The position numbers and the translations under genes are program-made. A stretch of 64,000 nucleotides of DNA from Epithemia pelagica (Eukaryota > Bacillariophyta > Bacillariophyceae > Surirellales > Surirellaceae). The stretch spans positions 2,976,001 to 3,040,000 of the forward strand of contig OX337232.1 in assembly GCA_946965045.2 (NCBI GenBank), in the 5' to 3' direction. Positions 52,431 through 61,823 of the stretch are shown in pieces; the stretch's first letter is position 1, and each line of letters starts with the position of its first letter. The notes under the pieces were generated by a model, which was given only the letters and a program-made list of their open reading frames with translations, searched no databases and had not been told where the DNA came from.

Positions 52431-54137
52431 ATGAACTCATTGAAGACAGATGCAACCATGGCCCATGTCGACGGAATGGACGTTGAGAGCGCACAGCCCG
52501 TGCAACTTTCCGCTGCCTTCGAGGAAATAAAGAGAAAAGGAGTTGAACTTGGGGCCCCTATGGACGAATGCGTCGTTAAAATCGGCGCTGCTGGTTTATC
52601 CGCTGCCGGCATTGCCGATCTTGCTGTTGGCGACAAGGTGGATCTGGCATGTCTCAAACCGCTGCGAACAGCCAAAGATTTTCTGCCGGAAATGATCTAT
52701 GTTCGAAAGGAAATGCAGGAAATGCTTACCAAGCTGCTACCGCAACACGCAGGAGAAGAACAGCGAATTTTGGTGGGTTCGCCTGGGGTAGGCAAGTCGG
52801 TTCTTTTCTTCCTGACTGCGCTGTGCCGTGTTGTGGCCCACGGAGAGATGATCCTTTATCTTCGAAAAACCTCCAATGCTAAATCTTTCTCACTCCTTCT
52901 TATGGAGAAGGGTACCGATGCCGATGCAGTCAATATCCTTTTCAACCGATCACTAAAAACCAAACTTCATGATGACCCACATTCTTTGTGCAAGGGTTTG
53001 CTTGGTTTGACGATCACGAATTTCTATGCAATGGTTGATGGCCCAAGGCACAATGACCCCAAAGGCGATCTTCTGGCCGGCGGCTACGACGCGCTCTGCA
53101 CGTCGGCTGGATATCCTGCATTGAGACAAGAGCAAATTGAAGACACTGTGGTTGAAGTACTCAGCGGTTGGACGGAGGTATCTATCAAAGAAGCGCTGAA
53201 GACGATGATTGTGGGCTGCACAGACGAACAAGCAGATGACAGATACAAGCTGAGTGGCGGAAGGATTCGATTGGGTTTTCTCGACCAGAAGAAAGTCGAA
53301 GCATGGTACGATCAAGTTATTGAGGCCGCCGGGAAAGAAAAAATCAAGCTGGCGATTACGAGTGAGGGAGCGACAGGGGAGGCAACTAGCAGCGATCGGC
53401 TCCGCACTCGCTTCCACAACCAAACAGACGGAACAAATCGCATGATTGTAGACTCTGAGTACTGTTTTTGTAAGCTCTCTGACCGGCTTGAATCGTCAGA
53501 TTTGATGGAGTCGTACAATTTAGCCCGGGCCCTACGATTGCAGGCTGCAAGAGGCTGGTTTTACGAGGAAATCATCCATCGGTGGTTCCAAAATACCGTC
53601 GTGCCCGAGTTGGGATCTTTCATGAAGGGATTGGGCACCAACGCCGAGGGAGTTCAACAGCTTCTCACGGGAATCCAACATTTGGCTGGAACTACTATCT
53701 ATTGGGCCCCCAGTAAACCGAACTTCGCGAACATTGATGCCGCCCTCCTGATTGGCCGAACGTTGATCTGTTTTCAGTACACGGTACAAAGTACCCACAA
53801 ATTTGATGGGGATACATTGTATGTGGATATCGTGGGGGTGCTGCTTGGCGCAGGAATACAGATCGAAAGAGTCCAGGTCGTGTTCGTCACTCCGGAAGAT
53901 GCCGCCTTCAGTTATGGCGAACATTCAGACTTCACCAAGGACTGTTCCGTCACACTACAGTCGGCAACTAGATCTATTCAACTCCTACAATTGCAGTTTA
54001 CCTTCCAATCAGCAGTGGTGGAAGCAGATTCTGATGTATCACTTAACAATGGAATTACAAGCAATATCCTTCCCATCCTACGAGCCGCTCAACCTGCTGT
54101 CGCCGATCAGGAACAGAATATGGCTGGGGTTTACTGA
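52431..54137 (+). CDS. Crinkler/RHS-type P-loop protein with C-terminal nuclease-like domain (568 aa)
   Basis: The start is ATG 52431. After an N-terminal stretch there is a RHS-style lead (YVRKEMQEML) into a Walker A motif, GSPGVGKS at residues 116-123, followed by SVLFFLTALCRVV and ILYLRKTS. The middle includes GFLDQKKVEAWYDQVIEAAG. Near residues 424-460 the segment IYWAPSKPNFANIDAALL, then LICFQYTVQSTHKF, matches the P...NF..ID......FQ.TV...H pattern of the restriction-endonuclease-like domain in Crinkler-RHS-type proteins. This group combines an NTPase with a nuclease and is found in oomycetes, trypanosomes and many free-living eukaryotes. In free-living algae the role is unknown; self-defence, inter-organism conflict or transposon control are proposals. 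There is no clear signal peptide or LxLFLAK-like motif at the start. Intronless. Confidence 0.7.
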   Translation: MNSLKTDATMAHVDGMDVESAQPVQLSAAFEEIKRKGVELGAPMDECVVKIGAAGLSAAGIADLAVGDKVDLACLKPLRTAKDFLPEMIYVRKEMQEMLTKLLPQHAGEEQRILVGSPGVGKSVLFFLTALCRVVAHGEMILYLRKTSNAKSFSLLLMEKGTDADAVNILFNRSLKTKLHDDPHSLCKGLLGLTITNFYAMVDGPRHNDPKGDLLAGGYDALCTSAGYPALRQEQIEDTVVEVLSGWTEVSIKEALKTMIVGCTDEQADDRYKLSGGRIRLGFLDQKKVEAWYDQVIEAAGKEKIKLAITSEGATGEATSSDRLRTRFHNQTDGTNRMIVDSEYCFCKLSDRLESSDLMESYNLARALRLQAARGWFYEEIIHRWFQNTVVPELGSFMKGLGTNAEGVQQLLTGIQHLAGTTIYWAPSKPNFANIDAALLIGRTLICFQYTVQSTHKFDGDTLYVDIVGVLLGAGIQIERVQVVFVTPEDAAFSYGEHSDFTKDCSVTLQSATRSIQLLQLQFTFQSAVVEADSDVSLNNGITSNILPILRAAQPAVADQEQNMAGVY

Positions 54138-54485
54138 CCTACTTTCCTGTTGGAGGGACAATGGTTTGGAGGGCAGTTGTGCTTCCTTTGCCCCCAAAGT
54201 CTCAGGTGGATTGAAGGACGGCTTATTGAGAACGCCGGGTTCTCCAACGTAGATCTTGTTAAGAACGAACGGCGAAAAGGGACAATCAAAACATCCGTAC
54301 GAATTCAAGTCAACGCTCGGGGCTCTTTCGAATCCACCAAAATGATTACCTCTTGGACCACAATAATTGGCAGGTATATAGATAATAGGTTCTTGTTTGT
54401 TATTTGCGAGTGCAAGAGAACCGGTTGCAACCGACTCTGGTGATATTAACCTTACAGAGTCTACTAGAGTCTAGAGGACATTACT
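54138..54485. other. Intergenic, convergent
   Basis: It lies between the P-loop gene and the minus-strand exportin fragment. Only chance frames are present. Confidence 0.35.
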
Positions 54486-56183
54486 TTATTTGCTTGATCC
54501 GAGCGCTTCCTTCAATGCCTTTGTGAGACCCGCCTCCGTTCCAGTGGTGCATTGGAGCTCCGCGAGCAAAGCTTCAGGTAGTAATGGGACACGACTGCCG
54601 CGACTCGTCATCATCATGGCAGAGTTGAGGGACGTCAGAAAGTCTTTCAACGCCTCATCGTTTTTGCCATGATGTTGTATCATCAAGGCTTGTCGAAGAA
54701 AGACTACCAATTGAGAGATATCCTTCATGTTGCGTGCTTGCAAGGCATCTCGATCATCAAACGAGGGACTAAAGAGCATCTGAAAGAGACCGGGTACCAA
54801 GACTTGCAAGCAAAATTGTACGAGTCCTCGTCGCTATTGCTCCTGATGAGAGGAAGACGAAGCGTTGGGTCCACTCCACTGTTCGACAAGCTCTCGAAAG
54901 AAACGAATACATGTTCTCTTGACACTGGCATCTTCCACATGGATCGCGGCATGACTCATCGTCTGCAAGATATTTTCCAAACTCCCATCATTGGTGGGAG
55001 ATAAGAGCACCGGTGTCGCTCTGTGTAAGACCAAATGGTGTAAAACAATGTAACCCATCTTTTGAATGGCCAATTATTCTACAACCAAATGCGGAGGAAT
55101 CTCGGCAGAAGCTGTTGGTGTCAAACAGGTTCCATCGTTTGGAGCCATGCCTCCTCCCACCTGCATGGTGGGGACCAGACTTTGACACTTTTGAAGAAAG
55201 CGCAAAAGAGCCACATCCATGACCGCAACAGAGTCTTCACGAAACTTGATACAGAGTTGATTCAACAATTGTGCCACGGCAGAAAGATCCTCGGCAGTAC
55301 AGTGATCAATGAGCAGACAGATCATAGGTGGCATGGGCGCCAAGACTTTGGGTCCAAGTACAATGATCATTCGTTGTAAGAAGACCATTGATTTGTCTCG
55401 AATCGATTCCACCATGGGCAGCGTCTGTACCACTCTCAACACGACTTGTGTGGCCTCCAAAAAGAGACCTTGCACCTGTTCGCTAGGGGATTTGGCAAAT
55501 CCCTTGCTCAAGTGTGCCAGCGCGGCAATCGATCTGGATAGGGTCGACGCTAGGTCGTCCATTTCGTCACGTGATGAAGAACGATGTGACAGTAACGCGA
55601 GCTGTTGTTCCATTCCCTGCGCATGGGGCGCAAGGACTTGTGTCAGTAATCGACTCTGTACCTCCAATTCTTAATTCGTCATACCCAGCAAGAGACCCAT
55701 CGCGTCAAAGAGCTTGAGGACATCGTCAGATAGAAGCAGTCGGTTTGCCGCACTGTTGTGGGATGCTTCCGCAACTCTCATCACGAAACCTTGAACACCT
55801 TCAATAACTGATTCCGTGTACGGTCTCAATAAACGTATGGATGATTTGATGAGACGTGGAAGAAGATGGCAACATCTCGATCGAACTCGCAAGTCGGCAT
55901 TTTGTAGACCTTGTAGACCCGTCATGGTTTCCAACAGTCTTGCCAAGAGTGCGTTACCATTTCCCACCGTTGGCAATTCCGTCCCTTGAAAAAGGTCGTC
56001 GTATCGAAGGACTGTCTCATAGTACAAACTCAAGACACTAAAACTCGAACTTTGCACCATCGACGAGCTCAGATGCAAATTCACCAACAGCGTTTGAAAG
56101 GCTGGCAAACGAAGAGCACTATTCACGCCCGTTGTGGATGCCAGTCCTTCATAGTAGTGATAGAGGAGTCGGAGGGTGGCCAT
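54486..56183 (-). pseudogene. Exportin-T (tRNA export receptor) C-terminal fragment with three in-frame stops
   Basis: One reading frame of 566 codons encodes exportin-T-like HEAT helices: NADLRVRSRCCHLLPRLIKS, PYTESVIEGVQGFV, LENILQTMSHAAIHVEDASV, FFRELVEQW, and a C-terminal LTKALKEALGSSK. It is broken by TAA at 55671-55673, TAA at 55074-55076 and TAG at 54834-54836. All four segments are in the same frame and no indel is needed. Exportin-T carries tRNA through the nuclear pore; this copy covers only about the C-terminal half. The 5' end dissolves at about 56230, where another ORF overlaps it. All three stops could come from Gln codons by a single C-to-T change. A functional copy presumably exists elsewhere. 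Confidence 0.65.
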
Positions 56184-56731
56184 CTTGTGCCCATTCTTCT
56201 TCTCAGTAGGAGTCGACGACTTGTTGTTGCTGTCGTTGTATAACCAGGCTCAAACGTGATGACGAGTCGGACAAGGTCTTTTGCATCATCACGAGGTTTG
56301 AATCGAAAATCAATACGTTCTTGCTTGTCGTTGTACAAAACTTGCCCATCGACAGATGCCCCTTTGAAAAACTGCTGGGCAAACTTGACGATTGACTTGA
56401 AATGCACCTGCAATGTCTCTGTAGAGAGGCGACTCCAACCCGTAGTTCCGTGATATGTAAAAGAATCATTGTACGAAGGGTCTGTTTCAAGAGAAGACGC
56501 TGATGGATAAATGAAGCCATCGTTCGCAAGCTTGATACAGTATCGAGATTTCCGGTGAAGGAAGTGGATAGGGAAAGGGAAGGCCGCCGACAAATACTCG
56601 TAGTGATCATATTTGTAAAGGATGTGCCAGCGTTTGTCATCGAGTTGGTCGCAAACAAAGCGCTTATCTGAGGAAAGTGTTGCTTCTTCCTCACACCAAG
56701 ATCGGATGATATCGTCGATACGTGTGAGCAG
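56123..56731 (-). pseudogene. Unknown ORF truncated by a transposon
   Basis: A minus-strand frame is open here with protein-like composition: RIDDIIRSWCEEEATLSSDK, DKRWHILYKYDHYEYLSAAF, YNDKQERIDFRFKPRD. It overlaps the exportin fragment in another frame at its end. At its 5' side it runs straight into the 1.1-kb element. If the element and one 10-bp target copy are removed, the frame continues for about 20 codons into 57838-57895 (GTYLAGKLKRLLPDRILL) with no stop at the junction. So the insertion landed inside a coding or formerly coding sequence. The product is not recognised. Confidence 0.5.
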
Positions 56732-57827
56732 TACCCCCCCCCCAGCGGGGGTGAGTAATGAGGACTAGCGATAGAATACACGATTTGTATTCTCTATCTC
56801 ACCCCCAAGGCGCGATCCTCGAAATCGGCGATTTCCCAACTTTGACACAAACTCAGCACAACCACAACGCAAACACCACGAGGCCCATCTGGCTGTGGAT
56901 GTAACAACACCCATGGACCCTCCCAAGTCCAACCGTGTTGTCCATCCTTTCTCTACCAACCCAAGAGTCACTCCTGGCGCTGCAATTACTGGTGCGGCCA
57001 GTCCGATCGCTCCAAGCGCTCAGTACCACTACGGTGCAAACCCAAACAACAACAATCAAACAGATAACCCTCTGTCTGAACGTGGTATGGATCCCTTTGT
57101 CTCTTTTCAAGTACCTCCCATGATCAATTACCCCTCCCCTATGTACCTGGTGACTCTCAGGATGCGTAGAACCAAGTTGGGACTTTGAAGTAAGGAACTG
57201 AGTGATACAACACGCAACCAGTGAGAATCCACTATTTTTTCAGCCTGAACGTTTTATCATGGTTCTACAGCAAGTTTGGTGATACCCACTCTAAAATCTA
57301 TGCATTTGGAAGGGTTCTATTTTGTTTTGCGTTTGTTTGGTAACCCCCTCCTTTGTTGTTCCGTTGGGCCGCTGCGGCCAAGTACAAGTGAGCACATCGT
57401 TGGACGGACATTTTCTTGGGAGACGATGGCTGTGTTGTTGTCGGCACCGCCTCCTTTGTAGGATCGTTTGTATGTGTCGTGTAGTGCATTGTCATTTGCA
57501 AGGATGCGTTGGTATCGTTGATTGTTGTACGTTTGGAGGATTCGCCGCGGTAGCATTGTGTTTGGAATGAAAGTGTGCGCACCAGCAATTGCAGCGCCAG
57601 GAGTGTCCCTTGGGTTGTTAGAGACAGCATGGACAACACGGTTGGACTTGGGAGGGTCCATGGGTGTTGTTACATCCACAGCCAGATGGGCCTCGTGGTG
57701 TTTGCGTTGTGGTTGTGCTGAGTTTGTGTCAAAGTTGGGAGCAGCCGACGCGCCTTGGGGGTGAGTAAGGGAATACAAGCGCAGCGTATTCGATCACGCG
57801 GGACTCACTCACCCCTGCTTGGGGGTA
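56732..57827. mobile_element. 1.1-kb inverted-repeat transposon with perfect 10-bp target duplication
   Basis: Both flanks are GTGTGAGCAG (56722-56731 and 57828-57837). Both ends start TACCCCC. Inverted arms run from 56732 to about 56997 and from 57827 back to about 57577, roughly 250-265 bases. They share CTCACCCCCAAGGCGCG, CCCAACTTTGACACAAACTC and GACCCTCCCAAGTCCAACCG. The centre of about 580 bases is unique. Frames in both arms read DVTTPMDPPKSNRVVH towards the centre, so the arms contain a duplicated coding-like piece. No transposase is seen: non-autonomous. Long TIRs and a 10-bp duplication fit Mutator-like elements (9-11 bp), which is inference. Confidence 0.8.
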
Positions 57828-57837
57828 GTGTGAGCAG

Positions 57838-58033
57838 GATGCGATCAGGGAGAAGTCGCTTCAATTTCCCAGCGAGGTATGTTCCTGTGTTTTACTTCAA
57901 TTGTGAATTGTCACAGATCGAAAACAGCAAAGAGTGTGAATACTAGTTTAGTTTCTTTCCCACCTAGGGCCGGGAAGTAATTCTACTTCTTAGTTCGCTA
58001 AATGCGCACGCCGGTTTTTGATCTTGGTGTAGA
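57838..58033. other. Flank of the transposon, ancestral continuation of the truncated ORF
   Basis: The minus strand at about 57838-57895 continues the frame of the ORF at 56123-56731. Nothing else is visible. Confidence 0.35.
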
Positions 58034-58408
58034 CTAGACAGTCGTCACTCGCACTTCTGTCGCGTCCTCCAAAACTACATCATCAGTCATCAAAGATTCT
58101 TCGGCGGTCGGTAGGTCCTCAAGTTTGCTATCGTCCATTTGGATCACTGGGGGAGTGGTCTACGGGATACTGAAGGCAAACCTCGCTTTGAGGCCTTCAA
58201 GTCGCCTTTCTTGGTAGGACATCGAAGGGATTTCATTGAGCAAGCTCTCGTCCCTCCTGTCCTCACCAAAGTTGTTTACATCATTTGTTGTAGTCGTGTT
58301 GGGGGACAGGTTCGAGGTCCACGTGAAGCAAGAATAGCTCGAGTCAGTTGACGTGGTTGAGACAGGCCGAATTGTGACACATTCTGCGGGAGTATATTGC
58401 AAGCTCAA
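58034..58408 (-). pseudogene. Unrecognised broken ORF with an in-frame TAG
   Basis: The frame opens at 58408 (MSLQYTPAECVTI), reads QERRLEGLKARFAFSIP, meets TAG at 58160-58162 and continues in the same frame with TTPPVIQMDDSKLEDLPTAE and VLEDATEVRV to a TAG at 58034-58036. The acidic composition after the first stop is protein-like. It could be a 5' relative of the broken genes to its left; no domain is recognised. Confidence 0.3.
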
Positions 58409-58565
58409 AAAGTTTGCCAGGATGAGGTGGGCTGGCGATGACGGTTATGAGCGTTTGCTCGTATATCGTATATGTTCTGTCAAATGCTCCGTATCTCAAG
58501 TCTCAAGTTCCGTATCAAACTTTGCACGATTTCTCACAATTTCGAAAACACATAAAGATCTCATA

Positions 58566-59906
58566 TCTGTTCACTCAACGTTCAAAAGAACTGGGTCCAT
58601 AGTCCATAGTATCAAGAAAACAAGAATCAAGAATCCTTTTGGAGCTCTGAAGAACACTCGTTGAGGCAAACCAACCATCTCTGTCCTGAGTCCAGAGTTC
58701 AGAGAGACATACAAGAAAAGCTGTGAACTTCCCTCTTTGTAAATCTCAACGTCATGCCAAAAGAGACTCGATGTGATTCCATAGGAAATTCAATTCCCTC
58801 TTCATCAGATTCTGCAGCTGAGAAATCAAAGTCGCCCGTTGTGGAAGACTCCAACGACAACTCCAATTGGTTACCACTTGATTCGTCATGCGACAACAAT
58901 GACCGAAGTATGAATCACTTTGACCTGACTTCGACAAGATTGCGATCATCGAGTTATAGTCTCTCTGAAAACAATGCACTTGTGGAGGATTCCAGTTCAT
59001 CAAAACTACCAGATTCGGACGTTGAGTCGAAGCCCTTGCGTTCAAAGCCGGACGAACCGGTTTGGTCCAGGACATTGTGGACGTTTCTGCTTGTGGGGAC
59101 ACTCGTGTTCTTGCTACCAGACTTGTTGACAGACAGTCCCTTCAAGTCTTTGGAAACTGGACACAAGTCGGTTTACGTGTCTGGTGGTGGTTTCTCTGGG
59201 TTTTGGTTTACCCTAGGGAGATTGAACAGTGTCCAAGATTTATTGGATCGTGATTACTACTGTGTATCGGCTGGTTGCCTAGCTGTTGTGGCTGTATTTC
59301 AGAACTACACGGTACACGAAATGATTGACAAGGCAGAGGATGCCCGATCCGGCTGGATGAATGGAAAACTCAACAGATACGAGGTTGTTCCACGATTTCT
59401 CGACAATATGCTCAATGCTTCGGCCTCGCCATCCAACAATCATCGCATCTGGAAAAACGACCAAGTTCTCTCCAAGATTAATATCATTACGACTGTGCCC
59501 CATTCACAGTGGCCGTGGGGTGGGCAGGTCGCGACTCGAAACCCAACGTCCATGGAAGATTTGCGAACCATGCTGCTTCAAACAACTTGGATTCCCTTTG
59601 CGGTTGGACAGAGTTGGTGGCATTTGGGACACATGGATGGGGCCTTTTCGTTATTTTACCACCCACGATGTGCGTCGACGGTTCGACTCCCGATTAATTT
59701 GGACTTGATATCCAATGCTCTGAATATTGGGTTGGACCGAGAGAAAGCAACAGAGTATTGGGAGCTAGGCTTGCAGTATGGTGTATAGTTCTCGATTTTG
59801 TAAATCAGAAATGGTATGTGTATAAAACAACAAGAAGCGGACAGCAATGCTTTTGTCGAATAGAATCAAAGGATTGATAACTTTCTCAACAATAAAGGTT
59901 CTATGA
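58566..59906 (+). repeat. Duplicated block, copy 2
   Basis: See copy 1 at 49815-51161. Copy 2 lies 8.7 kb away in the same orientation. The bases at its right end (GAGAGAGAGAG) differ from copy 1. Confidence 0.85.
58754..59788 (+). CDS. Patatin-like lipase with one membrane helix, copy 2 (344 aa)
   Basis: It is nearly the same protein as copy 1. Differences cluster in the disordered first 100 residues (two added residues, SSS and LP) and include Thr to Ser before the GGG loop, AAVFQ to VVAVFQ-like change, and Tyr to His in SWWHLGHMDGA. The oxyanion loop, the V-S-A-G elbow and the D-G-A are kept, so both copies could be active. The start is ATG 58754. Upstream DNA differs from that of copy 1 beyond about 190 bases, so expression may differ. 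Confidence 0.75.
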   Translation: MPKETRCDSIGNSIPSSSDSAAEKSKSPVVEDSNDNSNWLPLDSSCDNNDRSMNHFDLTSTRLRSSSYSLSENNALVEDSSSSKLPDSDVESKPLRSKPDEPVWSRTLWTFLLVGTLVFLLPDLLTDSPFKSLETGHKSVYVSGGGFSGFWFTLGRLNSVQDLLDRDYYCVSAGCLAVVAVFQNYTVHEMIDKAEDARSGWMNGKLNRYEVVPRFLDNMLNASASPSNNHRIWKNDQVLSKINIITTVPHSQWPWGGQVATRNPTSMEDLRTMLLQTTWIPFAVGQSWWHLGHMDGAFSLFYHPRCASTVRLPINLDLISNALNIGLDREKATEYWELGLQYGV

Positions 59907-60424
59907 GAGAGAGAGAGGACATATTTTCGGAAGAAATCAATCGACTTGGGAGTTATAATAGAGTACAAGTAAGAGTAAGTGTTCGAGAGCTTCCCCTCTT
60001 AGTTTCCAGAGGTATACGGGGACAAGTGAAAGATCTGATTTTTTCTCTCGTGTTGGAGAGTCCACAAGCATTGTTTGTGAGTCCTGCCAATCATCTCCTT
60101 TCAAAGTGTTTCCAAAGAGTGGTGGTACCAAATTGCATCATCTATGATGAACAGTGGTGAAGCAGCGTACGATAGACAGAGGGAATGGCACCGAGGATGA
60201 GGAGGAGGCCAATAGAGGTTGTAAAGTAATACAATATTAGAAGTGCGAAAGCTCTCAATCGTAACTACTCGTCCTCTTAAAGCGAAAATGTGAGGGAATT
60301 CATGTTTAATCCGGGTGCCACGACTCAGGGTCCCGGTTGTAGGGGAAGCCGCTCTCGACATTGATACAAATTTCATTCTACCTCCACACATCCATCACGG
60401 TGGTGGAGGTGCAGTGGTATCCAA
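59907..60424. other. Intergenic, no feature seen
   Basis: A GA run directly follows the duplicated block. No gene is visible. Confidence 0.35.
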
Positions 60425-61203
60425 ATGACCAACAACATGTCTTCTTCTTCCCACAAACGTCGCAAGCTTTCTCAGAAGCAAGTCCGAGCAGCCTATGAAC
60501 CTCAAGTTGCATCAAGACAGTCCGTGGCATCTGCAAGAGAAGGTTCTGATGCAGGCATCGCCAAAACAAACAAGACTCCTGCATCCAAGGCCCGTTCCTC
60601 CTCAACCTCTGGCATTGCATCTTGTGTCGTGGATTGTACCGATCCGTCGTGCGAGAAATCAAGCAAACTGTCCCTTTTGTCATTGCAGTGGTAGAGGAGT
60701 TGCCAGAGGAATTGCCAGACTCTTTGGATAGCACTGATGACAAGGATGCAAGCCTTGTCCGAGTACGTCGATCAACAATTGGCCGTGGTCAACGAGCGAC
60801 AACAAACCATGTCCCCTTGGGAACGATCGCTCACGGAAGGAGGCAACGGGCAGCAACAATGTCAATATTCAACAAGAAGGGGCTGAAGAAACGGCTGCCC
60901 TCCTTCAAGTCTTTCAGGGCTATGTGGTGGATGAATTGTCCATGGTACCAGCAAATGAACGATTGTTTGCCTTGGCCTATTTTGACCGATCAAACAGATA
61001 AAATGCAACGCGATTTGCAAGTGGGACGACCGCATCTGCCACCCAAATCTGTATCACAACAGACGATGTTGCTGTTGCTCAAAGTCGTACGCAGCGGAGA
61101 GTTGATGCTCCACTATGGTCAACTTGGTTTGATGATGCGGCTAACGACGAAAAGGAAGATCAAAACAACAGATTTGGAAATTATGGTGACAGTGGGAATT
61201 TGA
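60425..61203 (+). pseudogene. Broken gene, product not recognised
   Basis: ATG 60425 opens MTNNMSSSSHKRRKLSQKQV with a nuclear-signal-like KRRK. The frame meets TAG at 60692-60694, and continues in frame with ALMTRMQALSEYVDQQLAVV and SPWERSLTEGGNGQQQ. A one-base shift near 60860 is then needed to read EGAEETAALLQVFQGYVVDE and NERLFALAYFDRSNR. This is followed by TAA 60999-61001 and, in the same frame, CITTDDVAVAQSR and DAPLWSTWFDDAANDEKED. Two stops and one shift mark it as dead. The ITTDDV string faintly resembles the end of a histone-fold protein, too weak to name it. Confidence 0.4.
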
Positions 61204-61334
61204 ATCTGTCTACTTTCCCATGCCGACACGCGCGCTACAAGACTGCCCGTCAACCCCACTGATGGACAGTACGCCCCACTTTGTGACACTCCCTCTCAGA
61301 CGTAGTAGCCGCGTAACAATATAGTCGTGCATGA

Positions 61335-61823
61335 TTACCATCCAGCCAACATCTTTCTCGCTCGTTGAAACAAAGTCTTGTCCAGTCCTTTTGTCAAGCA
61401 ATCCGCTACTTGTTTGTCCGATGCGACTTTGACGAGGCGGATGTTTCCGTTGTATACGTGCTCCTTGAAGAAGTGATATTTCACTGCAATATGCTTGGAG
61501 CGAGGAGTCATGCAATGAACTGGACAATCTGCAACCATCAACACATAGCCGGTCCGTGATTTCACACACAGCGGATCCTGCGGATCCTCACTGTTCCACT
61601 GCCCCGCAAAATCAGCATCCACGTAGCAATCAACGGCCAAGCATTCCTTCGATGGAGTGAGGATCATCCCTTGATCTCTCGTTCCTTTCAGGTAGCGGCA
61701 GATGCGTTTGACGGCTTTGGCATGCGATGCCTTGGGGTTGTGTGTGAATCTTGCACACTGGTGCACTGCGTATGCAATTTCTGGGCGTGAGTTGGACGCC
61801 AAATACAATAGCATTCCTACCAC
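61335..61823 (-). pseudogene. Copia RNase H region, frameshifted and internally deleted
   Basis: The frame begins with GMLLYLASNSRPEIAYAVHQ and is one base out of step with the RT ORF at about 61850. CVKSRTGYVLMVADCPVH is followed directly by CMTPRSKHIAVKYHFFKEHV. The usual segment between them, which carries the SKLQ..ALSTTEAE motif with a catalytic Glu, is missing (about 200 bases lost). The end KMLAGW and stop are normal. Confidence 0.75.

Noticed and set aside
54486-61203. Alternative genetic code with TAA/TAG as Gln
   Set aside because: Intact genes in the same window end in TAA and TAG (for example at 7068, 23499 and 40729), and one of the broken genes also needs a frameshift.
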